Source of the DNA: Cruorifilaria tuberocauda
Lineage: Eukaryota > Nematoda > Chromadorea > Rhabditida > Onchocercidae
Length of the DNA: 64,000 bases
Direction: 5' to 3'
Assembly: GCA_013365365.1 (NCBI GenBank)
Contig: JABVXU010000098.1
Span: forward strand, 91,623 to 155,622
Shown: in pieces, positions 39,773 through 56,363 of the stretch
Numbering within the stretch: the stretch's first letter is position 1
Layout: each line of letters opens with the position of its first letter
Translations under genes and position numbers: made by a program
Notes under the pieces: model-generated
The model's input: only the letters and a program-made list of their open reading frames with translations
Told to the model about the DNA's origin: nothing
Databases searched by the model: none

Positions 39773-39778
39773 AATAAA
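39773..39778 (+). terminator. Poly(A) signal AATAAA of tsg
   Basis: A canonical hexamer lies 13-14 bases downstream of the tsg stop codon, implying a very short 3' UTR if it is the one used. Confidence 0.5.
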
Positions 39779-41958
39779 ATACACTGGTTTTGCTGGTACT
39801 ATAGCTAGGAAGGTTTTATAATTTGTAATGAGTAATTTCTGTCTTAAAGAATGAAAGCAGTTAGTTAAGATTGATTTCAAGTTGTGAAGCACTGTTTAAA
39901 TCTCGTACGTTATGAGCTGTATGAGATACGATTTAGGTAAAGATAATTATTGTTTCGATAGTTAGGTTGTAAAAAAACATATACTTGTTTTCGAATTAAA
40001 TAATAGTTGGAAACTTTCATAAACTGAGCTAGTTATGTAAAATTCCTAAAATATTTGTGCATTTGTTTGCGATCTGTGATAAACATAATCCGAAGTTCAT
40101 TGTTCTTTGTTTTTTAAATATTGTTATCTAGTGCAATGAAATATGTTTTCAAAATGCAATGATAAATCAAATCTGCGTAAAAAGAAACGTTAAATGAGTT
40201 CGATAAGCTGCGGTATAGACATTTTCGAGCGTTTTTCTTTGCTCAGTGAATTCAATTCAGTTTCATACTATATGATATTTTTATATGTATCATCCTAATT
40301 TCGCAAAATTGTTTGAACGATGCTAATACCCAAACATAACACTTTCTTCTGGGAGTGTTTGTTCCAATGTTAAACTTAGGCTTTGGTAATAAACTACCTT
40401 GCAGCACTTTTTTCACTAAAGTTATCACTTAAGCATTTTTTCTCAGTTCCACTAGGTATTTGTTTAAGCATGCAATTTGACAACGGAATGAATTACGGCC
40501 CATTTCAACATTGGAATAAATTCAACAAATTTAAGGAATGAATTTGACAAAATTAATTTAATGCAAAATTTGCACTCACTATTGCCTAATAATCTCGCAC
40601 TTATAAAAATAGAAAACTGTGTGGCTGGGTTACAGTTGCAGGTGAAAGTGATCAAATCGAGTCAACTCAGCTTGTATCAATCTACTGTCAGCGAGCCGAG
40701 TACGAGCTGTAGCTATAATTTCAATATCAAGCACTCTAACGACAATATCACCAATGATTACGCTACTGTCTTTGGCATCGCAAACATTCAAGAGAACAAG
40801 TAGTACGTCAGGGTTTAACTTAAAAATTAATGTATCTTTATAAGGCAAATGGAAGTAGTGGATGCTCCCAGTTTTATAGTGTACGACATATATGTAGTAT
40901 TTGTTAAAGATAATTAGTTTTCTTCTAATATCCATCTAAATGCACAACCTTTTGCAATAACTTACGATATAAAGTATGGTTTGATGCGTATTTTCTTTGA
41001 GAATTCGAAGCACTTCACATAATACTCGTAACCTTATGAATGAAAGAAGAATGATAACAAGGAATGTAGCACTCTAACACAGCACATTTCGAAATATAAC
41101 AAGGAATGTAGCACTCTAACACAGCACATTTCGAAAAGTATATTAGATGATAGGAACAGTAAGATGAGATGAAGTTGCTGCGAAACTCCTCGTCAATGAG
41201 TGCTACTCTCTCTTACGCGTTATATCACGATCGATTCTAGTGTTGACATATCCGTCATTTTGCATGCATTTTAAGGATGGTAGTAAAATGATGAGTTGGT
41301 TGGTTATTAAGCTTTGTCAGATTAGTGACATGATTGTTTTATCTTATGTCACGTAAAATTTTTGTGGTCACTTGAATTTAGCTTGAAAAATACGGGTTTT
41401 ATCTTGTATTACATATCTCACAGGGGCCACATATCAAACCACTCTGTGAAATTTTTTTTCTATTTGTTTTTAGAGAAGAAAACGAGATTGAGGGATAAAA
41501 AACGAACTAACGAATAGGAAAAATATTGCTTAATTATTAGCAATATCATTAATTATTAGTTATTAGCAATAAGTATGAGTTATGTTGATAGAAGTAATTT
41601 TTGGCAATGAGTGTTTGAAAAATTAGTTTCGTTTCTGTCGAGCATTCAATAGACCTTGTTGTAGAGAAACAATAAGTCAAGAAGTACTAGTAGTGGATAA
41701 TAATTAGTTATGAAAGATCAGTTATAAAAATAAGGAAATTTATGAAAGCTTCTGATATTAGCTTTTGTAATACGAAAGGCTTTTTGGTAGTTATTATTGA
41801 AGTACACTTTTAATTGTAAGTGATTCTTACTCTCGCTTAGAATAAACATGGATGTTTTTTCGATTTCCATCTACCGTTTTGTCGTTTGATGGACAATTAA
41901 AACAATTTTAAGAAATTATACAAAATGGTTTATAGCTAGTCATCGTACCGCAAATCGC
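39779..41958. other. Non-coding DNA between tsg and gpi-1
   Basis: AT-rich with short frames only. The frame at about 40561-40803 shows no signal peptide, domain or splice partner. A 42-base tandem duplication lies at 41054-41137. A 'ttatag' acceptor-like site about 25 bases upstream of the gpi-1 ATG could serve for trans-splicing. Confidence 0.55.
41054..41137. repeat. 42-base tandem duplication
   Basis: Two essentially identical copies of a 42-base unit starting ATAACAAGGAATGTAGCACT begin at 41054 and 41096. The near-perfect identity suggests a recent duplication. Confidence 0.9.
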
Positions 41959-45875
<3,917 letters not shown>

Positions 45876-46290
45876 GCGTTATTGCCTAGCTCAATCAGAA
45901 TCATTATTCGTTTCTTACTAGCATATATTATTAGTAAATTGATTCTATTAGTTAATTACTTTTCCGGCGGCATATAACAATCTTAAAGTTTGGAGTTTGG
46001 AATATGATTTTTAACAATAATTGATGTAGATAAGATAGATTGTTCTTTTTATTAATCAGTTCTAGGATTTCTTAATTTGATGGAGATTTCTTATAAAAGT
46101 TACCTCTAACGATAATTTATGCACTTCATCATAGCGTTTTGTATTTCACGAAGTATATTTGATTGATAATATTTTATATCATCGAACTTAAAAGAATTTG
46201 TAATACACTGTAGGCTCACGAACTATTGAAAGCATGTTATGATATTATTATCTTATCGCTTATAATAATTATAGAATCTATTTTATGATT

Positions 46291-46296
46291 AATAAA
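46291..46296 (+). terminator. Candidate poly(A) signal of gpi-1
   Basis: AATAAA lies about 415 bases after the gpi-1 stop and about 440 bases before the ubc-14 acceptor. Other A-rich hexamer variants are present, so the choice is tentative. Confidence 0.3.
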
Positions 46297-46729
46297 TATG
46301 CCATTTAAAAGCTATCACAAATTCTTTATGCATACCAAATGATTTTGTCGTGCTTTTTTATGAGCTATCCAGAAAGTGAAGAATTTCTTTATTGAAAAGT
46401 ATGATTCATATGTTAATACATGAAAATTTAGTAAAAAAATTATATGTCTAAATGCATAAAATTGACTTTTGTGAATGTTCATTTAGGTCATTTCCGCTAA
46501 TCGAGAAAGTTTCATGTCATTTGATAGATGATAAGGGTTAAGGCTGGACATGGGACAGAGGGTTACTCGTGAGCGATATTTATTAATGCAGCTCTGCATG
46601 CAGACAACTCTTATTTACAATTGAATGAAGAGATTTATAATTTAACCTATAATATTTTTTCAAGTATTTACTTGAAAGATTCGTTAATAAGATGAGTATA
46701 TGTTCAGTTGATTAAACGATGGAGAAATG

Positions 46730-46735
46730 TTTCAG
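46730..46735 (+). promoter_or_regulatory. Putative spliced-leader acceptor of ubc-14
   Basis: 'tttcag' ends 11 bases before the ubc-14 start codon at 46747, with no coding exon upstream. Trans-splicing is inferred from this spacing. Confidence 0.5.
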
Positions 46736-46746
46736 GTCGGTGAGAA

Positions 46747-47970
46747 ATGGCAGGTTATGCATTAAAGCGATTAATGGCTGAGTACAAGCGTGAGTTATGT
46801 TTGGAATAATGGTAGTGTTATGATGCTAGGGAAGGAGGGTGGGAGATGTGTTAGATTTTTGTGAAATTTACATTGCTATTAGTTGCTGTCAGTAACTGAA
46901 ATAAATAAACGGCATTGATCAAGGTACATGATATGCGTGGTTTTGGAAAGGAATTCTGTTATAGAATTGACGTTAAATCCACCAGAAGGAATCATTGCTG
47001 GACCGATTAGTGAAGATAATTTTTTCGAATGGGAATGTTTAATTACGGGACCTGATGAGACATGCTTTGAGAATGGTGTCTTTCCTGCAAAGATTGTTTT
47101 TCCGCAGGTATTTAATACCATTATTTAATTTCATTTTTTATTTTTTTTTCATTTCTTTTTTATTTAATTTCACTTTTCATTTTTTATACTGTTCTCTTAG
47201 AATAATTCAAAATAAATAATTGAATAACCGTACATGTACAATAAGTAAAACCATATTTCTGCTAGAGAAAGTTACAACAAATCGTGATTTAAACCTCATC
47301 AAGTATTCTATTAATGATCATTTAATGATATTTTGAAGCATTATTCTTTTTGCGGCTTCTTGACTGTAATATCTCACCTGATTTTTAACTGTATAAACAT
47401 ATAAGCTTCATGATAAATTGGATTTTTATTTACATAGTACTAAATCCATTATATTTTGTAATAGGAACTTAATTAAATTGATTTTGAATTCAAAACTTGA
47501 TTTATTTCAGGATTACCCTCTTTCTCCACCAAAAATGCAATTTACTTGCGACATCTTTCATCCAAACATTTATCCGGACGGGCGTGTATGTATAAGCATT
47601 CTTCATTCACCAGGTGATGATCCAACTGGCTATGAGTCGAGCGCAGAACGATGGTCTCCGGTGCAGTCTATTGAAAAAATCCTTCTTTCTGTAGTATCTA
47701 TGCTTGCTGGTTAATACTCTTTGAATATATGTTGATTTTCCGGAAAGCAATCATTTAATTTCTACTACATGAATAATGTTATTTTGTATCTGATTATATT
47801 AGAACTTTTCCTTACTGCAAAAAAAAAATTTCTTTTTAGAACCAAATGATGAAAGTGCTGCCAACGTAAACGCTGCAAAGATGTGGCGTGAAAATCGTTT
47901 ACAATTTGAACGTATTGCAGACAATCTAGTACGGAAAACACTGTGTCTCCCACCGAATACCTCGTTGTAA
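46747..47970 (+). CDS. ubc-14: Ubiquitin-conjugating enzyme E2, UBE2G2/Ubc7 type
   Basis: Exons: 46747-46789, 46965-47107, 47511-47709, 47840-47970 (171 codons plus stop). The protein follows human UBE2G2 closely from the first residues ([20 protein letters not shown]) to [17 protein letters not shown]. The active-site cysteine is in [16 protein letters not shown]. The acidic loop insertion typical of the Ubc7/Cdc34 branch follows it ([16 protein letters not shown]). UBE2G2 works with ER-membrane ligases in ER-associated degradation. The tail ([12 protein letters not shown]) is slightly longer than in the human enzyme. It sits downstream of gpi-1 in the same orientation. Confidence 0.97.
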
Positions 47971-49009
47971 TTACTGCATGTATTCATAAACGCAATTCAT
48001 GTATGGCTCTTCTATATCGCAGTTCCCTATGTCACATTTTTGCATATTGAGAATCACATTTCGTTGTTGATAGAAGAATTCATAAAGTTTCATAACAAAT
48101 TCGATAAATTTTTTCGGTTTCAAAAACTCACCGGTCTCTAAGTAGGCTATGAATGAAGTCACCCCCAGTTCTGTTCTCCCTCATTCCAGGGGAAAATGGC
48201 TGTATCTTTATGGTGAAAGTTCAAAATGGCATTTGATGTGCTTAAACCTGCTTGCTATACCGGAACCTTTGACTGGGAATGTTATCGGTTTTCAGGCACT
48301 GATTAAGATGAACAAACAAGGTGATGGATCGGAACTTCTTAGAGGACAGTACATTAATCTTGTGCATCATAACTCATTCAGATATTGAACTCGTCATGTC
48401 CTCACCTTATCTCCGGTGATATGACATTATACTATTAAATTGTCATTATTTCACATGAGTAGTTGTTGCCAATAATCATCGAATATCAGTAATGTCGAGT
48501 CATTGGATAACGCCAGAGAAGATGTTAACTTGAGGATATTGTCATACTGTAATTGTTTCAGATCTTTTCTAAACTTTCCACTTTAGATATTGCCAAAAGA
48601 CGACATTAATTTATTTTACTATGTATTTTATTTCTTATCGAAATGGAGCAAATTTATATTCTAGTAAATTAAGGAAGCATCCAATAAATATTATTATCAT
48701 TTGTTATTATTAGTTATTATCATTATTATTCATTACATATTATTGTCAATTATTATTATTAGTATCGTTATATTATATTATTACCATTATTATTAATATT
48801 ATATATTATTATCATTGACTATTATTAATTTTTATTGCTGGTTATTACCATCAACAATATATTAATTGTTATTACTAATAATGATTTGCATAAATTCGTG
48901 CGGTTATTTTGTAAATTATTCTGTAAGGGCGGTTGTAAACATTATTGAAGCAACGTTTTCCTTGCTGGGTTATTTCAGAAGTTCCAACTGTTGAATTTAT
49001 ACATCGGAG
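47971..49009. other. Non-coding DNA between ubc-14 and the coiled-coil gene
   Basis: Contains the presumed ubc-14 3' UTR and an ATT-rich low-complexity block. The frame at 48149-48388 has no family match I recognise and no splice partners. A 'tatttcag' acceptor-like site at about 48971-48978 precedes the next start codon by about 31 bases. Confidence 0.5.
48691..48890. repeat. Imperfect ATT/TTA low-complexity block
   Basis: About 200 bases of degenerate TTATTA, ATTATC and ATTATT units. It looks like an old, decayed trinucleotide repeat, unlike the perfect one at 21.4 kb. Confidence 0.75.
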
Positions 49010-50902
49010 ATGTTTCTTATTGGTGAACGTTCGAAATTCTCATGCTTAAAAATTTATGATGATACAAGTTCGTCAAACGAAAATAATAGTGACAATAAAT
49101 TAATGAGTAGAGCAGCATCCGGTCAAGTGTTTGTTAGGATTAAGACGATTTTAAAAAATTTATAGCTTATGAGTCCATAACAAGAAATTCTATAGATGAT
49201 TGTGGGCTGATTCTGTAAAGAAAAAAAACATTTTTTCATTTTAGCATTTTTTCTTTGATTATATGCAGATTATTCTGTAAGAAATGAAGATAGGGGGATC
49301 AATGTGGTTGATTATTCAAGGATTTCTATTTATTCCTTTATTTTCAGAAGGAGAATAATGGAAATCAAAGAAAGTCATCGGCTACATGCAAAAGTGGTGG
49401 CGGTTTCGCTGTCCATTCTATGCCAAAGAAGCGAAAAAATGAGGAGAAGAGAACCAAAAAATGTAAAAAATATAATTTTTGACCTATTAATTTCACATTA
49501 CAACACATAATGTAAATTAGACAAAATAGCTGTACGGCGATTCATATTTTGTAATCCTCGCTTTAACTTATTTCAAGATGCCTGTGGTTGTGGAAGGTGG
49601 TTTGTTTCGTAGCGCAAGACGGCGATGGGGATTCTATGAACAAGAAATATCCTGAGCTATTTCTGTTGCTAAAATTTGATATTACTTTTTTAAAACTTCT
49701 CTACATATTTGTTTTCCTATAACTAAGAGTAGCTTTCTTTCTTACTTTTTATTATTTCTGATGAAGGACTGTTATAAAAGTAAAAACTGTTGATATATAT
49801 GAGAGCATTTTCCGAAATCAATACAAAACTTGCTTCTCTATCTAAAATTATGAACATTGTTATTTTTCATGTATATCCTTGCTGGATAATTTTTTCGTTC
49901 CTGCTGTAAAATTTTCTTGCAGGATTTGCATCAAGCAGCAGAAGACAGCAGAAACAGCCTATACAACATCCGCCAATCCTGTGCAAGAGATAGCATCACC
50001 CGATGTTTGTTATGTATTATTTGAGCGAGTTTGTTATTTGAATTTCATTTTCAGCTAATTTATTATTCGAAGAGAATACCAACCAAAACAGTAGGTTTGT
50101 CTTTAAGAGTTAAATTTTTTTCAGTTGCATCTCGAGATGGAGGATGAATCAATGAGGGCAAAAGATGAGGTGGAAATTTCATATCAGAAGTAGATTCACA
50201 AGCTTCTGTTCTATTCACAAAAATTGATGGGCCTCAAAAGATTGTTCGTTTTCATACCGGAAATTTTCTTTATAAATCTGAAGTTTTGCAATGTTTATCA
50301 ACATATACGTTTCGTCACGTTATGAAATTGGTGACTTATGTATGCATATTATTTATATATATATAAATTTTTAGAAGGAGCAGCATTTAGTTGCGCTGTA
50401 TCGGTCAAAATTAGTGGAAACACTTAGACAAATGATATTGGAGAACGAAGGGAAATTGAAAGCCGAGGCAGAAGTGACGAAATATAAAAGTTGTTATAAA
50501 AAATTGTGCGAGTTACTGAAGGATGCTGAAAGCAAGTTTTGTTATCATCCTTATTCATGCTGTATTCTCAAACTCCTCTTGATTGGTTACTAACAGTCTT
50601 ATTTGTGTACAATTTCATAAAGCCCTGGGAAAAAGTTAAAGTTTTACTATAAATTGTTTTTTATCTTCTTTTGCAAATTGCATTGTTACAAAGTATATTT
50701 AATCATAATAAATAATTCAGCTAATGATACCGCTTCTAATGAGTGAACACACACGACCGCAGATCTTGAGAAAGGGCGAAAGATGGAGAAAGAGTGAAGT
50801 TCTCAAATTGGTGAACTGCGTGGAGAATTGATGCGAGCTCGAAACAAAATTCGAAAACTTGAAATAAAATGTAAAGAACTAGCTTCAAAACAGCATCATT
50901 AG
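49010..50902 (+). CDS. Unrecognised basic, coiled-coil protein (213 residues)
   Basis: Seven exons inferred: 49010-49126, 49348-49462, 49578-49596, 49923-50004, 50125-50169, 50375-50535, 50800-50902. They join in frame to 213 codons plus stop. The N-terminus is polar (SSSNENNSDNK). Residues around 65-77 carry a strong basic cluster, MPKKRKNEEKRTKK, like a nuclear localisation signal. A short cysteine-containing piece (YACGCGRICIK) comes next. The C-terminal half (HLVALYRSKLVETLRQMIL ... ELRGELMRARNKIRKLEIK) is charged and heptad-like, typical of a coiled coil. I do not recognise the family. The 19-base third exon and the last join are the least secure parts. It is on the same strand as, and 1.0 kb downstream of, ubc-14. 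Confidence 0.55.
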
Positions 50903-52925
50903 TTCATACTTAAATTTAACTGATAAATGGGATTAAGAGTAGAATTAATAAATTGAATACAGTGGGAAAAATTGAACGGTACATTATTTAGCATATTTAT
51001 TAAATTCATTCATATTTCTCAGCCTTTCGACAGTAAGGCACATACGAAACTAGGGAAAATCATTTGTACTCTCTTTTTTTTTCTTCCGTACCCTGAAACA
51101 TTTCGTGTTTTATTCAGTCAGACATTAAACATGATAATATTGAATAGTATATTTATCTTAATGTATAATCTAATGTATTAAATTAGGATTAAATTTATGT
51201 TATTTTCGGATTGCGTTAACTATTGCTCGTATATAAACAAAATTACAGCACACGGCATAGTTTCAACGTATATGCATCTCTTCATTCCTTTTCTATATTT
51301 TGGCCAACTCAAACTCATCAAAATTTTCTTTATTCTTATCAATTTTTGAATATATAATTTGCTTCATAAAATCATTTTTCATTAATCGTGATATCTTTGA
51401 ATTTTTTGAAGCGAAACATTTCACAAATTCTAAAAAAGTTAGAAAAGGAAAACCTTTTAGAGATAAACATCATTTTTTTGCGGGGCAGAAAACGGCATAA
51501 CCATTGTAATCGGTAACCGGAGGGTATATTTTTAATAAGATATAAAAAAAACATTAAATACTTTTCATGTCTTCCACTATTAAGCAATTAAAAAGCCAAT
51601 GGGTCAGAATTTCTGCTATTTGTGGTAATAGGAGAATATTAGTCCTGTTTAATTGTTTATCATCTTTCAGTCTGAGCCATTCAAACAATTTGAGTGAAAA
51701 TCGTAGACTGAGGTTTGTATTGGCTTTGAATCTTTGTAGCAATTTATATCAACCTTTCTGCTTTACAAATAGACTTTATCCCATACGCTTTGCAAAAATG
51801 TTCAATCAGATCTGTTTATTATTGCTTGTTAGAGGATTGAATTCACTTATTATAGCGAAGCAAAAAAGGTAGCAAATAGAAACATGTAATTCAGAATCGC
51901 TGTCTTGGAGAATATCATGAATACTCATTTCGATCATTTTGCATTGTAATCTTGAGTCATTCAATTTTTCAGAAATTACCAATTTCACCAGTGGCCAAGC
52001 ATATTTTTTCTACTGAAAATTCAGTTTTCCTGGTTCAATTAATTGTTTATGTGTTAGGTTTAATTTCCAAGCCATGAATGAATTCTTATTATGTCAGACT
52101 CCATAGCATCAAAACTCAAATGAGTTATATTTCTTATAATCCGCACGAAAATATTTAATCAACATGTACTTGAATTTGTTTAATGTAGCTTTTATTCAAT
52201 GCTTGGAATAGCGAACTAACCTAACACTAGGCTTACCCTTTTTATACTGCTCTGAAAAATGCTTTGAAATGACAAAACTATTTTAATATCGCCTCTGAAT
52301 TACTCGTAAAGATGCTATTTTTCGACTCAAATTAGATAAACAGCTTCCAGACCAAATTCATTACCCTATAGCGCACTTCTAATAAAAATAAAAGCAATTG
52401 TAATGATTGACATAAATAACAATTCATTTAGTTAGGATAAAGTGATGCAGAATCACACGTTTTTTCTTTCTTGAAAGCTTTTTTATTTGTTTTAATCTTC
52501 ATTACAAATAAGGCATACGCGTTAATGGAAATGAAAACAAACAAAAATTTGAAACGTAGCATTAGGAAAGACTAAACAGTTTGATCATTTAAAACGGGCA
52601 GTCCCAGTCATCCATCTTTATTTCATCTCCTAATTTTAAATTATTTCCATATTTTCCTCTTTGGAATTCTTAAATTTAGCTTTATTCAAAAATTTCAACC
52701 CTCATTACTTTTACTGATGCAGAAAAATTTTCAAATTTAAGAAATTGAGATAGATAGATTGAAGTGAATCAAGTTAAATTAAGAGATACTTAAATAGCAG
52801 TGGGTTTTAGAAATCTGGCAGAGTAAAAAAATAAAATATAGGAATATGTTGGCATATTAACTGTAAACAACATTTAAAAATGTCTGCTATGAAAGGCATG
52901 ATAACAACATGATTACCAAGAAGTC
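50903..52925. other. Non-coding DNA between the coiled-coil gene and sqv-4
   Basis: AT-rich DNA between two convergent genes, holding both 3' UTRs. Short overlapping frames at 51.3-51.9 kb on both strands look random and have no conserved motif. Confidence 0.55.
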
Positions 52926-55900
52926 CTATTTGTAGCAATTTTTGCACAACTGTGATGAGGCAATTCCTATTGCGGATACGTGAAAACCAATTTCGCGCAA
53001 TTTGTTATGATCCAAAATGAGCCGGCCATCAAATACTGACGCCGGTTGCGCCATTGAATTGAAAATATATTTGTAATCATAGCTCTGGAAATCTTATGTT
53101 TTATATGGTAAACTTTGGAAAATTATTCCATTTCCTTGCATTATTTTAGATTATAATATTATCACTTATAAAGCTTTATTCTAGCAGCTAGCACTACATT
53201 TTAAAGACAGTTACTGTAACTACTCATTTTTGCTCATTCTTAACACTAACATACAGTAAGGATTTATATATCAATGGCAGATAATAAGCAATGAGAGTGA
53301 GCTAGAAAGAAAGGGAGAAAACTATAAAAACATCAAGAAAATTTGTAACTACAGGAAAAAACTCACTTTAAACTCATCCCATTCAGTAAGCACGACTATT
53401 GCATGTGAATTCATCGCTGCTTCATATGGATCCTTCGAAAATGTGAACAGTTTGTCAACTGAAATAAGTCACTAAATGATTTGCTTTTTTATTTAATTTA
53501 AAATCTTATAATGATTTTCATATCATTCTAAGTATAGAGAGGGGATACTTCAAAGTTTGGAAATTATATAGTAAAATATGAAATAAAACTCATGCTAACT
53601 AAATTATTTTTCCTAGTTATATTTTTGTCAAATCATGAAATTCAAAGCTTTATATGAAATAGATTCAAAAATGAAGAAATAAACAGAAACAATAAAACAT
53701 AAATATGCGTGTATACCAGTTTCTTTAGAGGAAATCTGATTTAGTTCATAACGCATTTGTGATTCTGATACTTTTGGATCGTATACAACCAGTTTAGCAT
53801 CTTCATCAAGCAAATACTTCATTATGTAAATAGCTGAGGATTCCCTAAATTTAGATGAAATAAAATTAATCCAATCATGTGAGTAAATGAAATAATCCAA
53901 TTTCATTTTCAAGTACTATTCAAATGTTAGATTGTTGTGCTCGGTGTTCTACAAATCTTTTTAGCGTATCAAACATAATGAAATATGAAATTAGGATTTA
54001 CACTTGGCAATGTAATATTTTCCTTCGAATTACTTGAACTATACACGATGATTTCGTAGGGAATTTCTTAGATCACTGACATGAACTCAAATATTTTAAA
54101 TATAATTGAACCTTGTATCGGCAGTGTTTTTCTTGAAAGCAAAGCCAAATATTGCGATTTTCTTACTTGATACCGTATCAAACATCTCAGAAATGATTTT
54201 ATCAGCAAAACGTCGCCTTTGCCAATTATTGATTTCAACAACCTATGAGTCACATCCACCGTTAGATTCAATTTTCAATATGTAGCTCATTTTGATTTTT
54301 CTAAAGTAAAAATTAAAAAGATCTTGAAATTTAAATTTCAAAATCGAGTTTGTAAATTTCATATTTTAATGAAGTTCAGTCTAAGTAGTCGAGGTCTAAA
54401 TAAAAGAAACATATAAAACTACATATTTTATATACTTTGAGCTTCTATTCATTAGGTACTAAGAAGAAATTTTTTACTTGCAACCAATATTCAGCTACTT
54501 TGTGAAGATTCAAGGATCTGGCGAGATAAACAAGACTTAAGACGTCTTTCTGAAAACAGCTACCTCCAAAGCCTGAAAAATTTATTTTTACACAACTACA
54601 ATGAAATCAATAATTTTTTTTTTTCATTTATCTCCGGTAAGCTTTTTAATTACTAACCAACACTAGCTTGAAGAAATTGATTGCCAATACGAGTATCTCG
54701 ACCAATCGCATAAGAAACTTCGCGTATATCAGCACCAGTTGCTTCACAGATGGCAGATATTGCATTTATGCTTGAAATTCGTTGTGCAAGGAATGCATTT
54801 GCTGCCTGAAAATCAAAAAATGAGTAATATCGAAGTGATTTTAACTAGCAGCTGCTAACTTAAAAATTATTTAGATGTTTTCCCGATAAGATGTGAATGC
54901 AGTATATTTTCCTCAACAAAATTACTTCATTATTATGAAAACAAGAAACTTAGTAACTATCCTTTAAAAATTTGGCAAAAGAAGTTTATTCCTTATCATA
55001 CTGAAAAATTCTTAATTTGAAAATGCAACATAGAATGCTTGCCAATTTTGACAGTTCTGAAGACCAAGTGTTAGTGGTAATAATTTTCTCTCGTGGTACC
55101 CAATGCTCGTAAATTTGTATCAACTGAGCCATAGCTGCCAAACCATCCGGAGAACTCTCTCCGCCTATCAGAACACGATCTGGATTTGCCAGATCGTTTA
55201 CTGCTGTTCCTTCTGACAGAAATTCTGGGTTCGATAATACCTGAAATTTTAAAAGTGGAAGGATTAATATGAATAAGGAAAAAACAATCTAATATCGAAA
55301 TAACACAATGAAATTATGATGACAAACATATGGCCTATCTTTAAGGACTAGCGAAAATTTTCAGAAAAAATTCTATGAATTCGTTTCGCCCTTACTTCAT
55401 AACAATACTTCTTAATAAAAAAAATCAAAATTTATCTTTACTTGGAAAGAAAGTTGAGGATTTTTCTTCTGAGCTTCATTCAATATAGCACTAATGCTTT
55501 CAGCAGCTTTCACAGGTACCGTACTTTTTTCAACAACGATTTTAGGACCACGAGAGTGTTGTGCTATAGCACGTGAAACAGATTCGACGTATTTCAAGTC
55601 GGGTGCCATACCCTGAAATTGAATCTTTCCAACCAATATGTCGAAATCGCGTGATTCTTCTTCTATACTTTATTCCTAATTTCGATGTACACTTTTAAAC
55701 ATGCGTAACTTTTCTATTTATAATTTTACTTTCCTCTCTGCATACAATCAAAAAAGGTTTTTCACCTTTAAAACATATACTATATAACAAAATGTGAAAT
55801 GAACTTTCGCACCTTATGTAATACTATTCTTCATTAAGACCACAGTCAACACTGCTAAGAATTTCACAGACTGCTGAAAAAATGAACATTTTTCAGTTAG

Positions 55901-56363
55901 GATCTAAATTTTTGCACAAATTTGATGCTGACTTTTCCTCTTCCATACGTTTTTGTCGGTGTATTAACGGACATGAAAATAAGCTGTGCATTCCGTATTG
56001 CTGATGGTATATCGTCGGAAAAAAAGAGGTTCCTTCCGCGACATGATTTCACAATTTCATCAAGATCTGGCTATAAAGAACGATTGTAAATTGCATATTG
56101 GAAAAGTATAGAAATAGAATTTAAAGTCGCAAGTCGGAAAGAAGAAAATGACCCAATGGTCATTGGAAAGTATTTGATACGATAAAGTTATTGATTGAAA
56201 AGTTTAAAACCTCGAAAATAGGTAAATGATCTGAATTCCACTGCCTAATCTTTTCCGCGTTCATATCCACAACAGTAACTCGTATTTCTGGACATTTATA
56301 AGCGATCATGGCACATGTCGGCCCACCAACATATCCTGCACCTACACACGCTATGTTTTCAAC
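52926..56363 (-). CDS. sqv-4: UDP-glucose 6-dehydrogenase (first coding exon missing)
   Basis: Exons in transcript order: 56363-56211, 56070-55933, 55612-55442, 55240-55043, 54805-54658, 54572-54478, 54242-54112, 53844-53717, 53458-53367, 53084-52926. They give 470 residues, slightly short of the family. The cytosolic enzyme oxidises UDP-glucose to UDP-glucuronate with two NAD+, supplying chondroitin and heparan sulfate synthesis. The NAD-binding motif is [52 protein letters not shown] and [19 protein letters not shown] follow, then the catalytic cysteine in FGGSCFQKD. The C-terminal domain ([25 protein letters not shown]) is complete. The intron at 55042 begins GC (SKL|gcaagc). No ATG lies in frame at the 5' end, so a short first exon must lie upstream of 56363; I could not locate it. 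Confidence 0.93.

Noticed and set aside
40561..40803. 80-residue frame between tsg and gpi-1
   Set aside because: No signal peptide, domain or splice partner.
48149..48388. 79-residue frame downstream of ubc-14
   Set aside because: Not recognisable, no acceptor or donor linking it to neighbours, and codon pattern looks random.
51300..51988. Overlapping frames on both strands
   Set aside because: AT-rich non-coding DNA between convergent genes; no conserved residues.
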